DNA from: Flavobacteriales bacterium
Lineage (GTDB): Bacteria; Bacteroidota; Bacteroidia; Flavobacteriales_C; GCA-002722245
DNA: 64,000 bases
Assembly (NCBI GenBank): GCA_023251075.1
Contig: JAHEZM010000001.1
Span: forward strand, 1-64,000
Direction: 5' to 3'
Shown here: positions 44,143-52,884 of the stretch, piece by piece
How the letters are laid out: each line of letters starts with the position of its first letter
Position numbering within the stretch: position 1 is the stretch's first letter
Translations under genes and position numbers: made by a program
Notes under the pieces: generated by a model
What the model saw: only the letters and a program-made list of their open reading frames with translations
What the model was told of the DNA's origin: nothing
Database searches by the model: none

Positions 44143-44898
44143 TTAATAATTATTAGAAGTCCATATTTCATAGGCCTTCTCTGCCTGCAACTGTAACATA
44201 GCTAAGCCATTTTGAATTAACGCTCCTTTTTCTTTTCCTTTTTTAAGAAACAGGGTTTCTGCAGGATTGTAAATTAAATCATAAAGCAGGTTGTTGGAAT
44301 TGATGAATTGGTAAGGTATATCCGGACAAGCATCTACTTTTGGATACATTCCCAGCGGGCTAGAATTAATAATTACCGGAAAATTACGAATCGCAATTTC
44401 ATTCAATTCAGTATATGATTTTTCATTCGCGTTTTCAGGATTTCTGGAAATATACACCACATCCAAGCCTATATTTTTTAAAACATATTCTACTGCCTTA
44501 GCAGCCCCGCCAGTTCCTAAAATCAATGCTTTTTGGTGATTGTTTTTCAAAAGTGGTTTTAAAGTTTCTTTGAAACCGTACACATCCGTATTGTATCCTT
44601 TCAATTTAAACGAGGAGCCCTTTCGAAAAATTTTAATAGTGTTCACCGCTCCAATTTCACGAGCTGCTTCATCCAGTTCATCTAAATAAGGTATTACTTG
44701 TTCTTTATAAGGTATAGTAACATTTAGTCCGATTAATTCAGGATTGGAAGCAATAACTTCTTTTAGCAGTTCTATCGATGGAATTTCAAAATTACGGTAT
44801 TCAGAATCCACAATGTTTTCCTTTTCAAACTTTTGTTTAAAATATCCCACCGAAAAAGAGTGGGAGAGAGGAAAGCCAATGAGTCCGTATAATTTCAT
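44143..44898 (-). CDS. aroE: Shikimate dehydrogenase
   Basis: This 251-residue NADP-dependent enzyme reduces 3-dehydroshikimate to shikimate in aromatic amino acid synthesis. Landmarks are GFPLSHSFSVGYF (shikimate-binding serines), LNVTIPYKEQVI with the catalytic lysine, NTIK, GYNTDVYGF, LGTGGAAKAVEYVL (nucleotide-binding loop), and NSSPLGMYP. The C-terminus GLAMLQLQAEKAYEIW is typical. It follows the CheY-like gene by 15 bases. Confidence 0.95.
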   Translation of the reverse strand: MKLYGLIGFPLSHSFSVGYFKQKFEKENIVDSEYRNFEIPSIELLKEVIASNPELIGLNVTIPYKEQVIPYLDELDEAAREIGAVNTIKIFRKGSSFKLKGYNTDVYGFKETLKPLLKNNHQKALILGTGGAAKAVEYVLKNIGLDVVYISRNPENANEKSYTELNEIAIRNFPVIINSSPLGMYPKVDACPDIPYQFINSNNLLYDLIYNPAETLFLKKGKEKGALIQNGLAMLQLQAEKAYEIWTSNNY

Positions 44899-44913
44899 AC
44901 AACCGAAAAAGTA

Positions 44914-45273
44914 TTAGCCAAACAATGCATCTAACTTCCCTTTGAAGTCGCTTTTATATATAGGCTTTTTGAAGTAATCATTTGCCCCTAAACTTCTGGC
45001 TTCATTTTGAAATTGTTCTGAATCATCACCACTGATCATTACAATTTTAGATTCTATTTTTTCTGATTTAAGAATTTTCAGTACTTCCATACCATCCATG
45101 TCTTCCATCATCTTATCGAGGGTAATTAAATCGGGCTTTAGTGTTTTCGCCAATTCAACACCTTCCTTACCACTGGCGGCTTCACCAATTACATCATATC
45201 CTGCCTGGCCCAAAAGAGCTCCCAATATTGTGCGGTCGAAACCGGCGTCATCGATAATTAAAACTGTTTTCAT
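44914..45273 (-). CDS. Single-domain response regulator (CheY-like receiver)
   Basis: This 119-residue receiver domain has no output domain. Acidic pocket D8/D9 (LIIDDAG), phospho-acceptor D53 in ITLDKMM, switch serine in IVMISGDD, and the conserved lysine in FKKPIY are all present, so phosphorylation is expected. The partner kinase is not in the window. It precedes aroE; the pairing appears positional rather than functional. Confidence 0.93.
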   Translation of the reverse strand: MKTVLIIDDAGFDRTILGALLGQAGYDVIGEAASGKEGVELAKTLKPDLITLDKMMEDMDGMEVLKILKSEKIESKIVMISGDDSEQFQNEARSLGANDYFKKPIYKSDFKGKLDALFG

Positions 45274-45362
45274 GGGCTGAAGATAAATTCTTTCGACTAA
45301 AATATATTATTTAGTTTGGACGTTGGCATTATCATTGAGAAAAAAAATAAAATTTAATTAAC

Positions 45363-46103
45363 ATGAAAAAAGTTTTGCTCTTAAGTTTTATCGTAACCAG
45401 CACTGCATTAAGTGCTCAAATAAACACTAAAGCCCTAAAAAATAAAGCTACCCAATTGCAACAGGTTACTAAGGTAACACCTGCTCTGAGTGAAAAGGAA
45501 ATTATTGACGGACTAAAAGAAGCGCTTTCGAAAGGATCCACTAAAGCAGGTACTTTAGCTTCGGCGGTGGGGGGATTTAATGGAAACTCACTGATTAAAA
45601 TTCCTTTTCCTGAAGATGCTAAAAAAATGGAAACCAAGTTAAGAGCGATAGGAATGGGCTCTCAGGTAGATAAATTTGTAACCACATTGAATGAAGCAGC
45701 TGAATTGGCGAGTAAAGAAGTGGGGAATATCTTCTTGAATGCGATTACCAACATGACTGTTAAAGATGGAATGAATATTTTAAAAGGAGCCGATAATGCA
45801 GCTACCGAATATTTAAGATCTCAAAGCTACCAGCAATTGTACGATAAATTTAAGCCTATAGTAGTGAAAGCGCTACAGCAAGTTGAAATTACTAAGCACT
45901 GGAATCCATTGGTAACTAAGTATAATAGCATTCCTATGGTAGAAAAAGTGAATCCCGATTTAGAAGATTATTGCACAAAAAAAGCCATTGAAGGTTTAAT
46001 GAAATTAGTGGCTCAGGAAGAATTGAAAATTAGAAAAGATGTGAATGCGCGTACTTCTGATTTATTGAAAAAAGTATTTGCAGAGGCCGATAAGCCGAGA
46101 TAG
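45363..46103 (+). CDS. DUF4197 exported protein
   Basis: This 246-residue protein has a signal peptide (MKKVLLLSFIVTSTALSAQ) and a helical DUF4197 domain: LSEKEIIDGLKEALSKGSTKA, IKIPFPEDAKKMETKLRAIGMG, TVKDGMNILKGADNAATEYLR and the late CTKKAIEGLMKLVAQEE. The family is periplasmic with unknown function. A terminator follows, so the gene is probably monocistronic. Confidence 0.92.
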   Translation: MKKVLLLSFIVTSTALSAQINTKALKNKATQLQQVTKVTPALSEKEIIDGLKEALSKGSTKAGTLASAVGGFNGNSLIKIPFPEDAKKMETKLRAIGMGSQVDKFVTTLNEAAELASKEVGNIFLNAITNMTVKDGMNILKGADNAATEYLRSQSYQQLYDKFKPIVVKALQQVEITKHWNPLVTKYNSIPMVEKVNPDLEDYCTKKAIEGLMKLVAQEELKIRKDVNARTSDLLKKVFAEADKPR

Positions 46104-46124
46104 TTTTCGTCATCGAATTAAAGA

Positions 46125-46158
46125 AAAAAGATATGAAGAAATTCATATCTTTTTTTTG
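46125..46158 (+). terminator. Intrinsic terminator after the DUF4197 gene
   Basis: AAAAGATATGAA pairs with TTCATATCTTTT around a GAAA loop, followed by a T-run. Confidence 0.85.
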
Positions 46159-46161
46159 TCT

Positions 46162-46192
46162 TGTAACTTTTTGATCTTACTAAGATCATACA
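46162..46192 (+). promoter_or_regulatory. ECF-sigma-like promoter upstream of the TonB receptor/DUF4249 pair
   Basis: TGTAACTTTTTG (46162-46173), N11, ATCATACA (46185-46192) has the same bases and spacing as the site at 1359-1389. The segment also holds a 7-bp inverted repeat, TGATCTT-ACT-AAGATCA. It lies about 28 bases before the ATG at 46220. Confidence 0.45.
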
Positions 46193-46219
46193 CCTAATAA
46201 CTACTTTTTACTGCAATTA

Positions 46220-48505
46220 ATGAACATGAAAAATTCAATCTCCACTTTGTTGTTTTTTTATTTTTTTTCGGTGATGATGTCGGCTCAAACATTTACAATC
46301 AATGGAAATGTATATGATGATGAATCTCACGAAGCCATAATTTATGCTTCTGTTTTTGTTCAAGGAACACAATATGGAACAACCACCAATAAGTATGGTT
46401 ATTTTTCTATTACTTCTCCTACCATTGATACTTGCACCATAACTTTGAGTTATATGGGTTATGCCACTCAATCTATTCTGGTGAATAAACAAGCCGAATT
46501 CACACCTTTGAAAATATATTTAAAGAAGGAACAATTACAATTGAAGCAAGTAGAGATAAAGAGGAAGAGAAGTAAATTGGAAGAGTTGCATAATTCCACA
46601 CAAATGGGAACCATTAATTTGCCGATGAAGGATATTAAGAACATTCCTTTAATAGCTGGAGAAACGGATATATTAAAAGTTGCTCAGTTGTTACCAGGTA
46701 TCCAAGGAGGAGGTGAAGGGCAATCGCGCATGTTTGTTAGAGGGGGAGATGCCGATCAAAATCTCATTATTTTAGATGAAGCGGTGGTGTATAATGTGAG
46801 TCATCTTTTTGGATTCTTCTCGGTGTTTAATTCCGACGCCATAAAAGATGTTACAATTGTTAAAGGTCCTTTTGCTGGTAACTATGGTGGACGATTATCA
46901 TCTGTAATGGATATTAGGATGAATGATGGAAATATGAAAAAGTTTAGTGGGGCGGGTGGCGTAGGTCTGCTCTCTTCACGGTTAACATTGCAAGGTCCGG
47001 TTTGGAAGAATAAAGCTTCTTTCATGGTGGCTGGAAGAAGAAGCTATATCGATCAATTATTTAAGCTTACTGCAACTCCATTGCCCTATTATTTCTATGA
47101 TTTCAATGCGAAGTTTAATATACTGTTATCAAAGAAAGATCGCTTATATTTTAGTGCGTACTTGGGTGATGATATTTTAAAAGTGAAGGAAGGTAAAGAT
47201 GGTTTTGATTTGGGTTTTGGTTTTGTTTTAGGAAATTTCACCAACAGTTTGCGATGGAATAGAATAGTAAATGAAAAGGTGTTTGTTAACACGTCAATAA
47301 TTAATACTAATTTTTCGTATAAAATCAATGGTAAATATGAAGACAACAACTTGTTGATTTCGTCGAAAGTAAATGATTATGGTATGAAAACGGATTGGGA
47401 TTATAATCATTCCTATCGTTTAAAAATGAAATTTGGCGGACAGGCTATTCAACATATATTTAACCCAAATGTAATTAGTACCAAAGGAGAAATCAGTAAT
47501 CTTTTGGCTAATAGCAAACCAAAAGTGTTATATGCTTTAGAATATGCAGCTTATGCTCATGCCGATTATAAGATCAACGATAGAATAGATATTGCTCCTG
47601 CGCTTCGTTTATCGGGCGCTTACGTTACTAACAAGAATTACCTGATATTAGAGCCGAGATTAGGGGTTAAGTACACACTAACCAAACATGATAATATCAA
47701 GGCAGGGTATTCTCGAATGGGACAATACATGCATTTGGTTTCGAGTTCCACCGTAGCGTTACCTACCGATTTGTGGTATCCGGTTACAGAAAATATGAAG
47801 CCGCAAATTGCGGATCAATTGGCTCTTGGTTATTCACACATTTTTCCTAAAATAAATACCAGTATAACCTTGGAGGGTTACTACAAATGGATGCAGAATG
47901 TGACAGAGTATAGAGAAGGAGCTAATTTGATATTGAATAATCATTTTGAAAAAGAGTTGTTGCAAGGCAAAGGAGATGCTTATGGGATGGAGTTTTTAGT
48001 GAAACGTGATGAGGGCAAGTTAAGTGGTTGGTTAGGGTACACTTTGTCTTGGTCGACGCGTCAGTTTCCTGAGTTAAACGGAGGAAATGTTTTCCCTGCT
48101 AAATATGACCGTCGGCACAATTTGAGTATTGTTGCCAACTACAAATTCACTGAACGTTTTTCTGTTTGTGCTGTTTGGGTGTATATGTCTGGTTCAAGAT
48201 TTACTCCTCAGGTAGGTGCTTATGCAATGATGAATAGTAGCATGACAGGTATAGATCTTATTCCTGTTTATACGACACGTAATAAAGTATCAATGTCGCC
48301 TACCAATCGTTTAGATATCAACTTTATTTTTAAAAGTAAACCAACCAAAAAATTTAGAGGAGAGTGGCATGTTGGAGCATACAATGTTTACAATAGTAAC
48401 ACTCCTTACACCGTTCATTTGGTTACCAATGAATCAGGTAATTCTTATTCGCAAAGAGGGTTGTTTGGTTTTATTCCGTCGGTAGCATATAATTTTGAAT
48501 TTTAA
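46220..48505 (+). CDS. TonB-dependent receptor with carboxypeptidase-regulatory-like domain
   Basis: This 761-residue outer-membrane receptor has a signal peptide (to about residue 24, SAQ), a CarboxypepD_reg-like domain (FTINGNVYDDESHEAIIYASVFVQGTQYG start), then the plug with LPMKDIKNIPLIAGETDILKVAQLLPGIQGG and MFVRGGDADQNLIILDEAVVYN, and the barrel, ending SVAYNFEF with terminal Phe. It is followed after 3 bases by its DUF4249 lipoprotein, a frequent pairing in Bacteroidota. An ECF-like promoter precedes it. The substrate is unknown. Confidence 0.93.
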   Translation: MNMKNSISTLLFFYFFSVMMSAQTFTINGNVYDDESHEAIIYASVFVQGTQYGTTTNKYGYFSITSPTIDTCTITLSYMGYATQSILVNKQAEFTPLKIYLKKEQLQLKQVEIKRKRSKLEELHNSTQMGTINLPMKDIKNIPLIAGETDILKVAQLLPGIQGGGEGQSRMFVRGGDADQNLIILDEAVVYNVSHLFGFFSVFNSDAIKDVTIVKGPFAGNYGGRLSSVMDIRMNDGNMKKFSGAGGVGLLSSRLTLQGPVWKNKASFMVAGRRSYIDQLFKLTATPLPYYFYDFNAKFNILLSKKDRLYFSAYLGDDILKVKEGKDGFDLGFGFVLGNFTNSLRWNRIVNEKVFVNTSIINTNFSYKINGKYEDNNLLISSKVNDYGMKTDWDYNHSYRLKMKFGGQAIQHIFNPNVISTKGEISNLLANSKPKVLYALEYAAYAHADYKINDRIDIAPALRLSGAYVTNKNYLILEPRLGVKYTLTKHDNIKAGYSRMGQYMHLVSSSTVALPTDLWYPVTENMKPQIADQLALGYSHIFPKINTSITLEGYYKWMQNVTEYREGANLILNNHFEKELLQGKGDAYGMEFLVKRDEGKLSGWLGYTLSWSTRQFPELNGGNVFPAKYDRRHNLSIVANYKFTERFSVCAVWVYMSGSRFTPQVGAYAMMNSSMTGIDLIPVYTTRNKVSMSPTNRLDINFIFKSKPTKKFRGEWHVGAYNVYNSNTPYTVHLVTNESGNSYSQRGLFGFIPSVAYNFEF

Positions 48506-48508
48506 TTT

Positions 48509-49399
48509 ATGAAAAAGATAATTTTAACAGTAGCAGTTTTGACTTCTTTAGCATCCTGTATGCCCAAAGAGAAATCAATTAAGATAGATGACTTTTCCCA
48601 AAAACTAACAGTGAATAGTCAGGTGATTCCTGGAGATATTATGTTGGTGGCTTTAACACGAAGTTTCAGTTTGCTGGATAACAGGTATTCAAAATCTGCC
48701 GATAGCACAAAAATAAGTGAAGATTTAATGAAAGAATTATTGGTAGAAGATGCTCTAGTTACCATTTCCTATCAAGATAAAGTAGATACCTTGGTGATGT
48801 TAAGTCCAGGACTCTATGCAGGAATTCAAATTCCTCAAAATGCGAATGAACTGTACACATTAAATGTTAACGACAATAAGAAAAACATGCATGTTGTAGC
48901 ACAATCTACAATGCTGGAGAAAGTGGAGTTGAAAACAGTAAATTGTTACATGAAAGGAGATACTCTAAAAGTGGATTATACCTTTGACGATCCCGCTCAA
49001 AGAAATAATTACATGCTTAATGTTTATTATAATCCAAATGGTTCTGGCATTGGTAGTGCTAATCCATCGAATTGGGATGTATCGAATTTTTTAACACAGG
49101 GGAATACTTATGCTAGCTACGCAACATTAAGTGATCAAAATTTCGAATCTTCATCAGTGCATGGCACAATGAATATTCCTGATTTTGACGATGCAAATAT
49201 TTCCGATACATTAATTGTTTCGCTGTCAAATATTAGCGAAGACTACTATAACTACTTATCGCTGCGAACCAAAGCAGGAAAGAATGTGTTGACGCAAGTT
49301 TTTGGTGAACCCATTAACTATCCTAGTAACGTGCAAGGTGGTTTAGGTTTCTTCTTAACCCATTCGCCCGATCCAAAACTATTTATAATGAATAAATAA
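48509..49399 (+). CDS. DUF4249 lipoprotein
   Basis: This 296-residue lipoprotein (LASCMPK, lipidated C17) matches DUF4249: KLTVNSQVIPGDIMLVALTRSFSLLD, VEDALVTISYQDKVDTL, LYAGIQIPQNANELYTLNV and a C-terminal GGLGFFLTHSPDPKLF. Members accompany TonB receptors and probably cap or assist them on the cell surface. It lies 3 bases after its receptor gene and converges with folP. Confidence 0.9.
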   Translation: MKKIILTVAVLTSLASCMPKEKSIKIDDFSQKLTVNSQVIPGDIMLVALTRSFSLLDNRYSKSADSTKISEDLMKELLVEDALVTISYQDKVDTLVMLSPGLYAGIQIPQNANELYTLNVNDNKKNMHVVAQSTMLEKVELKTVNCYMKGDTLKVDYTFDDPAQRNNYMLNVYYNPNGSGIGSANPSNWDVSNFLTQGNTYASYATLSDQNFESSSVHGTMNIPDFDDANISDTLIVSLSNISEDYYNYLSLRTKAGKNVLTQVFGEPINYPSNVQGGLGFFLTHSPDPKLFIMNK

Positions 49400-49408
49400 T
49401 TAACAAGA

Positions 49409-50245
49409 TTAAAGCAGTTGATGCAATTTCACTACTTGCATAGCTTCTTTAACATCGTGGACTCTTAGTATATTTCCTCCCTTTTGAAGAGCAATGGCGT
49501 GAATAGCCGTAGTGCCGTTGAGCGACTCTTCAGGAGAACATTTCAATGTTCTACAGATCATTGATTTTCTGGAAACACCAATCAGTATAGGCGTATTTAG
49601 GTTATTGAACAGGTTGATGTTCTTTAGCAATTCAAAGTTGTTTTCTAAAGATTTCGCGAAACCAAACCCCAGGTCAATAACAACATTATTAACCTGATTC
49701 TTTTTCAAGATCTCTAATTTATTTTGAAAAAAACGATAAACATCGCTGGTTACATTGTTGTATTTGGCATCTGTTTGATTGTGCATCAATACATAAGCAA
49801 TATTTTTCTTAGCGATTAAAGTCAGTATTTTTTCATCGGCCAACCCCGATACATCATTCACTATATCAATACCCAGGGGCAATACTTTTTCAATCACTTC
49901 ATATTGAAAGGAATCAATGCTGATCAGTATTTCAGGATATTGTTTTCTGATGGCTTCCACTACGGGCATTAGTCGGTTTATTTCTTCCTGAACAGGAATG
50001 ATTTCCGCTCCCGGACGGGTAGAGCAAGCGCCAATATCAAGAATTTGCGCTCCTTCTGCAATATGCTTTTCGGCCATAGATAAGGCTGCTTCTAAGTTTG
50101 CAACTCTGCTATTTTTGTGAAAGGAATCGGGTGTGCAGTTGATAATCCCCATTACTAAGGGTGTTGATAAATCTACAATTTTACCTCTGCACTGTAAGGT
50201 GAATTTGTTATAAAAAGTATTAAATTGCACGTCGGAAAAATTCAT
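49409..50245 (-). CDS. folP: Dihydropteroate synthase
   Basis: This 278-residue folate-pathway enzyme condenses 6-hydroxymethyl-dihydropterin diphosphate with p-aminobenzoate. Blocks are LVMGIINCTPDSFHKNSR, GAQILDIGACSTRPGAEII, ISIDSFQYEV, NDVSGL, DLGFGFAKS, IGVSRKSMICR and LRVHDVKEAMQV. All active-site signatures are present. A perfect -7 box TACCTTTG lies 4 bases before the ATG, inside the 16-base gap to the divergent DUF1599 gene. Confidence 0.96.
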   Translation of the reverse strand: MNFSDVQFNTFYNKFTLQCRGKIVDLSTPLVMGIINCTPDSFHKNSRVANLEAALSMAEKHIAEGAQILDIGACSTRPGAEIIPVQEEINRLMPVVEAIRKQYPEILISIDSFQYEVIEKVLPLGIDIVNDVSGLADEKILTLIAKKNIAYVLMHNQTDAKYNNVTSDVYRFFQNKLEILKKNQVNNVVIDLGFGFAKSLENNFELLKNINLFNNLNTPILIGVSRKSMICRTLKCSPEESLNGTTAIHAIALQKGGNILRVHDVKEAMQVVKLHQLL

Positions 50246-50249
50246 AAGT

Positions 50250-50257
50250 CAAAGGTA
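50250..50257 (-). promoter_or_regulatory. -7 promoter box for folP, predicted leaderless
   Basis: On the minus strand TACCTTTG is followed by ACTT and the folP ATG at 50245, the same geometry as at ttcA. The -33 element would lie inside the DUF1599 coding start. Confidence 0.6.
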
Positions 50258-50261
50258 ATCA

Positions 50262-50801
50262 ATGAGCGCAAAAACAGAGCAAGAGTTTGATAAAATCATC
50301 AACCAGTGTGTTGATCTTTTTGTGAAGAAGATGAAAGATTATGGCACGGCATGGAGAGTGCTTCGTACTACTTCCTTAACCGATCAGATATTTATAAAGG
50401 CCCAAAGAATAAGAACTATAGAGGTTAAGGGTGTTTCTAAAGTAGAGGAAGGAATAGCTTCCGAGTACATTGGAATTATTAATTATTGTGCAATGGCTTT
50501 GATTCAATTGGAAAAAGGCGCAGAGTCCAATGATATTATTCCCCAGCCAGAAATTGCCCAAATGCATAAAGCTTATTTAGAACAAGCTAAAAATTTAATG
50601 CTGAATAAAAATCACGATTACGGCGAGGCCTGGAGAGAAATGCGTGTAAGTTCTTTAACCGATTTGATTTTAATGAAATTGCTTCGTGTAAAGCAAATAG
50701 AAGATAATAAAGGAAACACAATTGTTTCGGAAGGCTTAGATGCCAATTATCTCGATATTATTAACTACAGTGTTTTCGCATTGATTCGCCTGACTGAATG
50801 A
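50262..50801 (+). CDS. DUF1599 protein (tandem MazG-like/all-alpha NTP-PPase-like units)
   Basis: This 179-residue cytosolic protein is made of two copies of one unit: KMKDYGTAWRVLRTTSLTDQI...IGIINYCAMALIQLE and HDYGEAWREMRVSSLTDLI...LDIINYSVFALIRL. The DYGxAWR and N-Y patterns are typical of DUF1599; the helical fold resembles nucleotide pyrophosphohydrolases, which is unproven for this family. It begins a coupled run with the BT_3928-like gene (4-base overlap) and tpiA. Confidence 0.92.
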   Translation: MSAKTEQEFDKIINQCVDLFVKKMKDYGTAWRVLRTTSLTDQIFIKAQRIRTIEVKGVSKVEEGIASEYIGIINYCAMALIQLEKGAESNDIIPQPEIAQMHKAYLEQAKNLMLNKNHDYGEAWREMRVSSLTDLILMKLLRVKQIEDNKGNTIVSEGLDANYLDIINYSVFALIRLTE

Positions 50802-52051
50802 AGATTTTAATTTGGATAGCGCGAATTGTAGTAGGTGTTTTATTCACTCTTTCAGGTTTAATTAAAGCCAATGATCCTATTGGATTTTCTTACAAATTAG
50901 AAGAGTATTTTGAAGTGTTCGCCAATAAAGCTCAATTTTATTTAGATACTCATGGATCGTGGTTTCCTGATTGGTTATTGGAATTGGCTGTTTGGAAATT
51001 CCATTTACTGCATGATATAGCTTTGCCTTTTGCTACTATTTTGGTAGTTCTGGAAATAGTATTGGGAATTTGTATTCTAACAGGTACAAAAATGAAATGG
51101 GTAAGTAGCATCGCTCTTGTTCTGATTTTATTCTTCACCTTTCTAACCTTTATTTCATGGAACTATAATTTGGTGAGAAGTTGCGGTTGCTTTGGCGATG
51201 CGATTAAAATTACACCCGATCAATCTTTTTATAAAGATCTTATTCTTTTATTTTTTATCCTTTTACTCTTTATCTACAGAAGATCTATCAATTCTCTTTT
51301 CGAACAAACGGGCGATAGAGTAGTACTGGGCGTTTCAATTTTATGTTCTTTGCTTTTGGTGGTTTACACTTATCGTCATTTACCTATCATCGATTTTAGA
51401 CCCTATGCGGTGGGTGAAAATATTAAAGAGAATATGATCAGAGTAGAAGGTAAAAAGAAGTTTTATTATACTCTCAAAAATTTAAAAACAGGTGAAGAAC
51501 AAGAGTTTTCTGAATATCCAAAGGATGTGAAAAACTGGAAATACATCAGTATTCGAATTGAAAAAATTACTCCGGGAATTGATCCGAAAATTGAAGCGTT
51601 TACCATTTTTGACGATGATGGTAATGATTTGTTACCTCAAATACTGGAAGATAGCGCTTATACTTTTATGCTGATTTCTTATGATTTAGAACAATTAGGA
51701 GAATTTGAAAAGGAAGGAAAGGTAGCAGTAGGATTTAAACCTACAGAAAAAACCAAATCACAGTTTGAAGTGTTGAATGCCTTTGCTAAGGAAGCAGATA
51801 AGGAAGGAATGAAATTTATGGTGCTTACGGCTTCTGGTATAGATTATATTGGATCATTTCGTCATCAAATGCAAACTGAATATCCCTTTTATGGGTGCGA
51901 TGGAACGGTACTCAAAACAATAATTCGTGCCAATCCGGGCTTGGTTTTAATGAAAAATGGTGAAGTACTCGGACAGTGGCATATTAACGATTTCCCCGAT
52001 TTCGAGGATTTAATGGAGGATTTAAATATTAATTATTCTAAAGATTTATGA
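50798..52051 (+). CDS. BT_3928-family protein: DoxX-like membrane domain with C-terminal soluble domain
   Basis: This 417-residue protein has an N-terminal DoxX/MauE-like domain with at least four helices (ARIVVGVLFTLSGLIKANDPIGFSYKLEEY start) and RSCGCFG after helix 4, then a soluble C-terminal region (about 210-417) with a thioredoxin-like part (FMVLTASG, ANPGLVLMKNGEVLGQWHINDFP). The family is conserved beside tpiA in Bacteroidota; proposed redox role is inference. It overlaps DUF1599 and tpiA by 4 bases each. Confidence 0.9.
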   Translation: MKILIWIARIVVGVLFTLSGLIKANDPIGFSYKLEEYFEVFANKAQFYLDTHGSWFPDWLLELAVWKFHLLHDIALPFATILVVLEIVLGICILTGTKMKWVSSIALVLILFFTFLTFISWNYNLVRSCGCFGDAIKITPDQSFYKDLILLFFILLLFIYRRSINSLFEQTGDRVVLGVSILCSLLLVVYTYRHLPIIDFRPYAVGENIKENMIRVEGKKKFYYTLKNLKTGEEQEFSEYPKDVKNWKYISIRIEKITPGIDPKIEAFTIFDDDGNDLLPQILEDSAYTFMLISYDLEQLGEFEKEGKVAVGFKPTEKTKSQFEVLNAFAKEADKEGMKFMVLTASGIDYIGSFRHQMQTEYPFYGCDGTVLKTIIRANPGLVLMKNGEVLGQWHINDFPDFEDLMEDLNINYSKDL

Positions 52052-52809
52052 GAAGAAAAATCGTAGCAGGTAACTGGAAAATGAACAAAACTGTAAGCGA
52101 AGGCTTAAGTTTAATTGAAGCTATTAAAGCGAATGTAGCTAAAGTACAAGGCGCAGGAGTAGATGTAATCGTATCTCCTCCTTATGTAATGTTAAGTGAA
52201 GCAGCCAAAGCTCTTCAGGGCAGCAGCGTTAAATTATCGGCACAAAATTGTCACCAAGAAGAAAGTGGTGCTTATACCGGTGAAATATCGGCAACTATGA
52301 TCAAAGCGATTGGTGCTGAGTATATCATTATCGGACATAGTGAACGTCGTCAGTATTTCAATGAAACCAGTGCATCTATTGCTAAAAAAGTGAGTGTTGT
52401 TTTATCCAAAGGATTAACTCCAATATATTGCAATGGTGAAGTGAAGGAAGAGAGAGAAGCAGGTAAACATTTTGAAGTGGTTCAAAGACAAATGGAGCAA
52501 GAGCTTTTTCATTTAAGCGCTGAAGAAGTTAAAAAAGTAGTAATTGCTTATGAACCTGTTTGGGCAATAGGTACAGGCTTAACAGCTTCTCCTGATCAGG
52601 CGCAGGAAATTCACGCATTTATAAGAAAACAACTAAGCAATAAATATGGAGCTGATGTGGCTGAAAGCATTAGTATTTTGTATGGTGGTAGCTGTAAGCC
52701 TGATAATGCGAAAGAAATATTCAGTAAAAAAGATGTGGATGGTGGTTTAATTGGTGGAGCTGCATTAAAAGCAGAAGATTTCTTGGCTATCGTTAACGGA
52801 TTTAATTAA
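52048..52809 (+). CDS. tpiA: Triosephosphate isomerase
   Basis: This 253-residue glycolytic enzyme interconverts dihydroxyacetone phosphate and glyceraldehyde 3-phosphate. Catalytic residues: lysine in GNWKMNK, histidine in IIGHSERR, glutamate in VIAYEPVWAIGTG. The phosphate loop LYGGS and late GLIGGAALK are intact. It overlaps the BT_3928-like gene by 4 bases and ends in a strong terminator. Confidence 0.98.
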   Translation: MRRKIVAGNWKMNKTVSEGLSLIEAIKANVAKVQGAGVDVIVSPPYVMLSEAAKALQGSSVKLSAQNCHQEESGAYTGEISATMIKAIGAEYIIIGHSERRQYFNETSASIAKKVSVVLSKGLTPIYCNGEVKEEREAGKHFEVVQRQMEQELFHLSAEEVKKVVIAYEPVWAIGTGLTASPDQAQEIHAFIRKQLSNKYGADVAESISILYGGSCKPDNAKEIFSKKDVDGGLIGGAALKAEDFLAIVNGFN

Positions 52810-52821
52810 AAATTAATTTTA

Positions 52822-52863
52822 AAAACAAAGTTCATAGGCTCTGCTTATGAACTTTGTTTTTTC
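52822..52863 (+). terminator. Intrinsic terminator after tpiA
   Basis: AAAACAAAGTTCATA (52822-52836) pairs perfectly with TATGAACTTTGTTTT (52846-52860) around a 9-base loop, with a T-run at 52857-52862. Confidence 0.9.
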
Positions 52864-52884
52864 ATTACTAAACTATAGGTTTTG
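52853..52884 (+). promoter_or_regulatory. Candidate prmA promoter overlapping the tpiA terminator and the TTG start
   Basis: TTTG (52853-52856), N19, TAGGTTTTG (52876-52884) matches the Bacteroidota promoter apart from one extra T in the -7 box. The -7 box covers the proposed prmA TTG start (52882), so one of the two assignments may be off. Confidence 0.35.
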
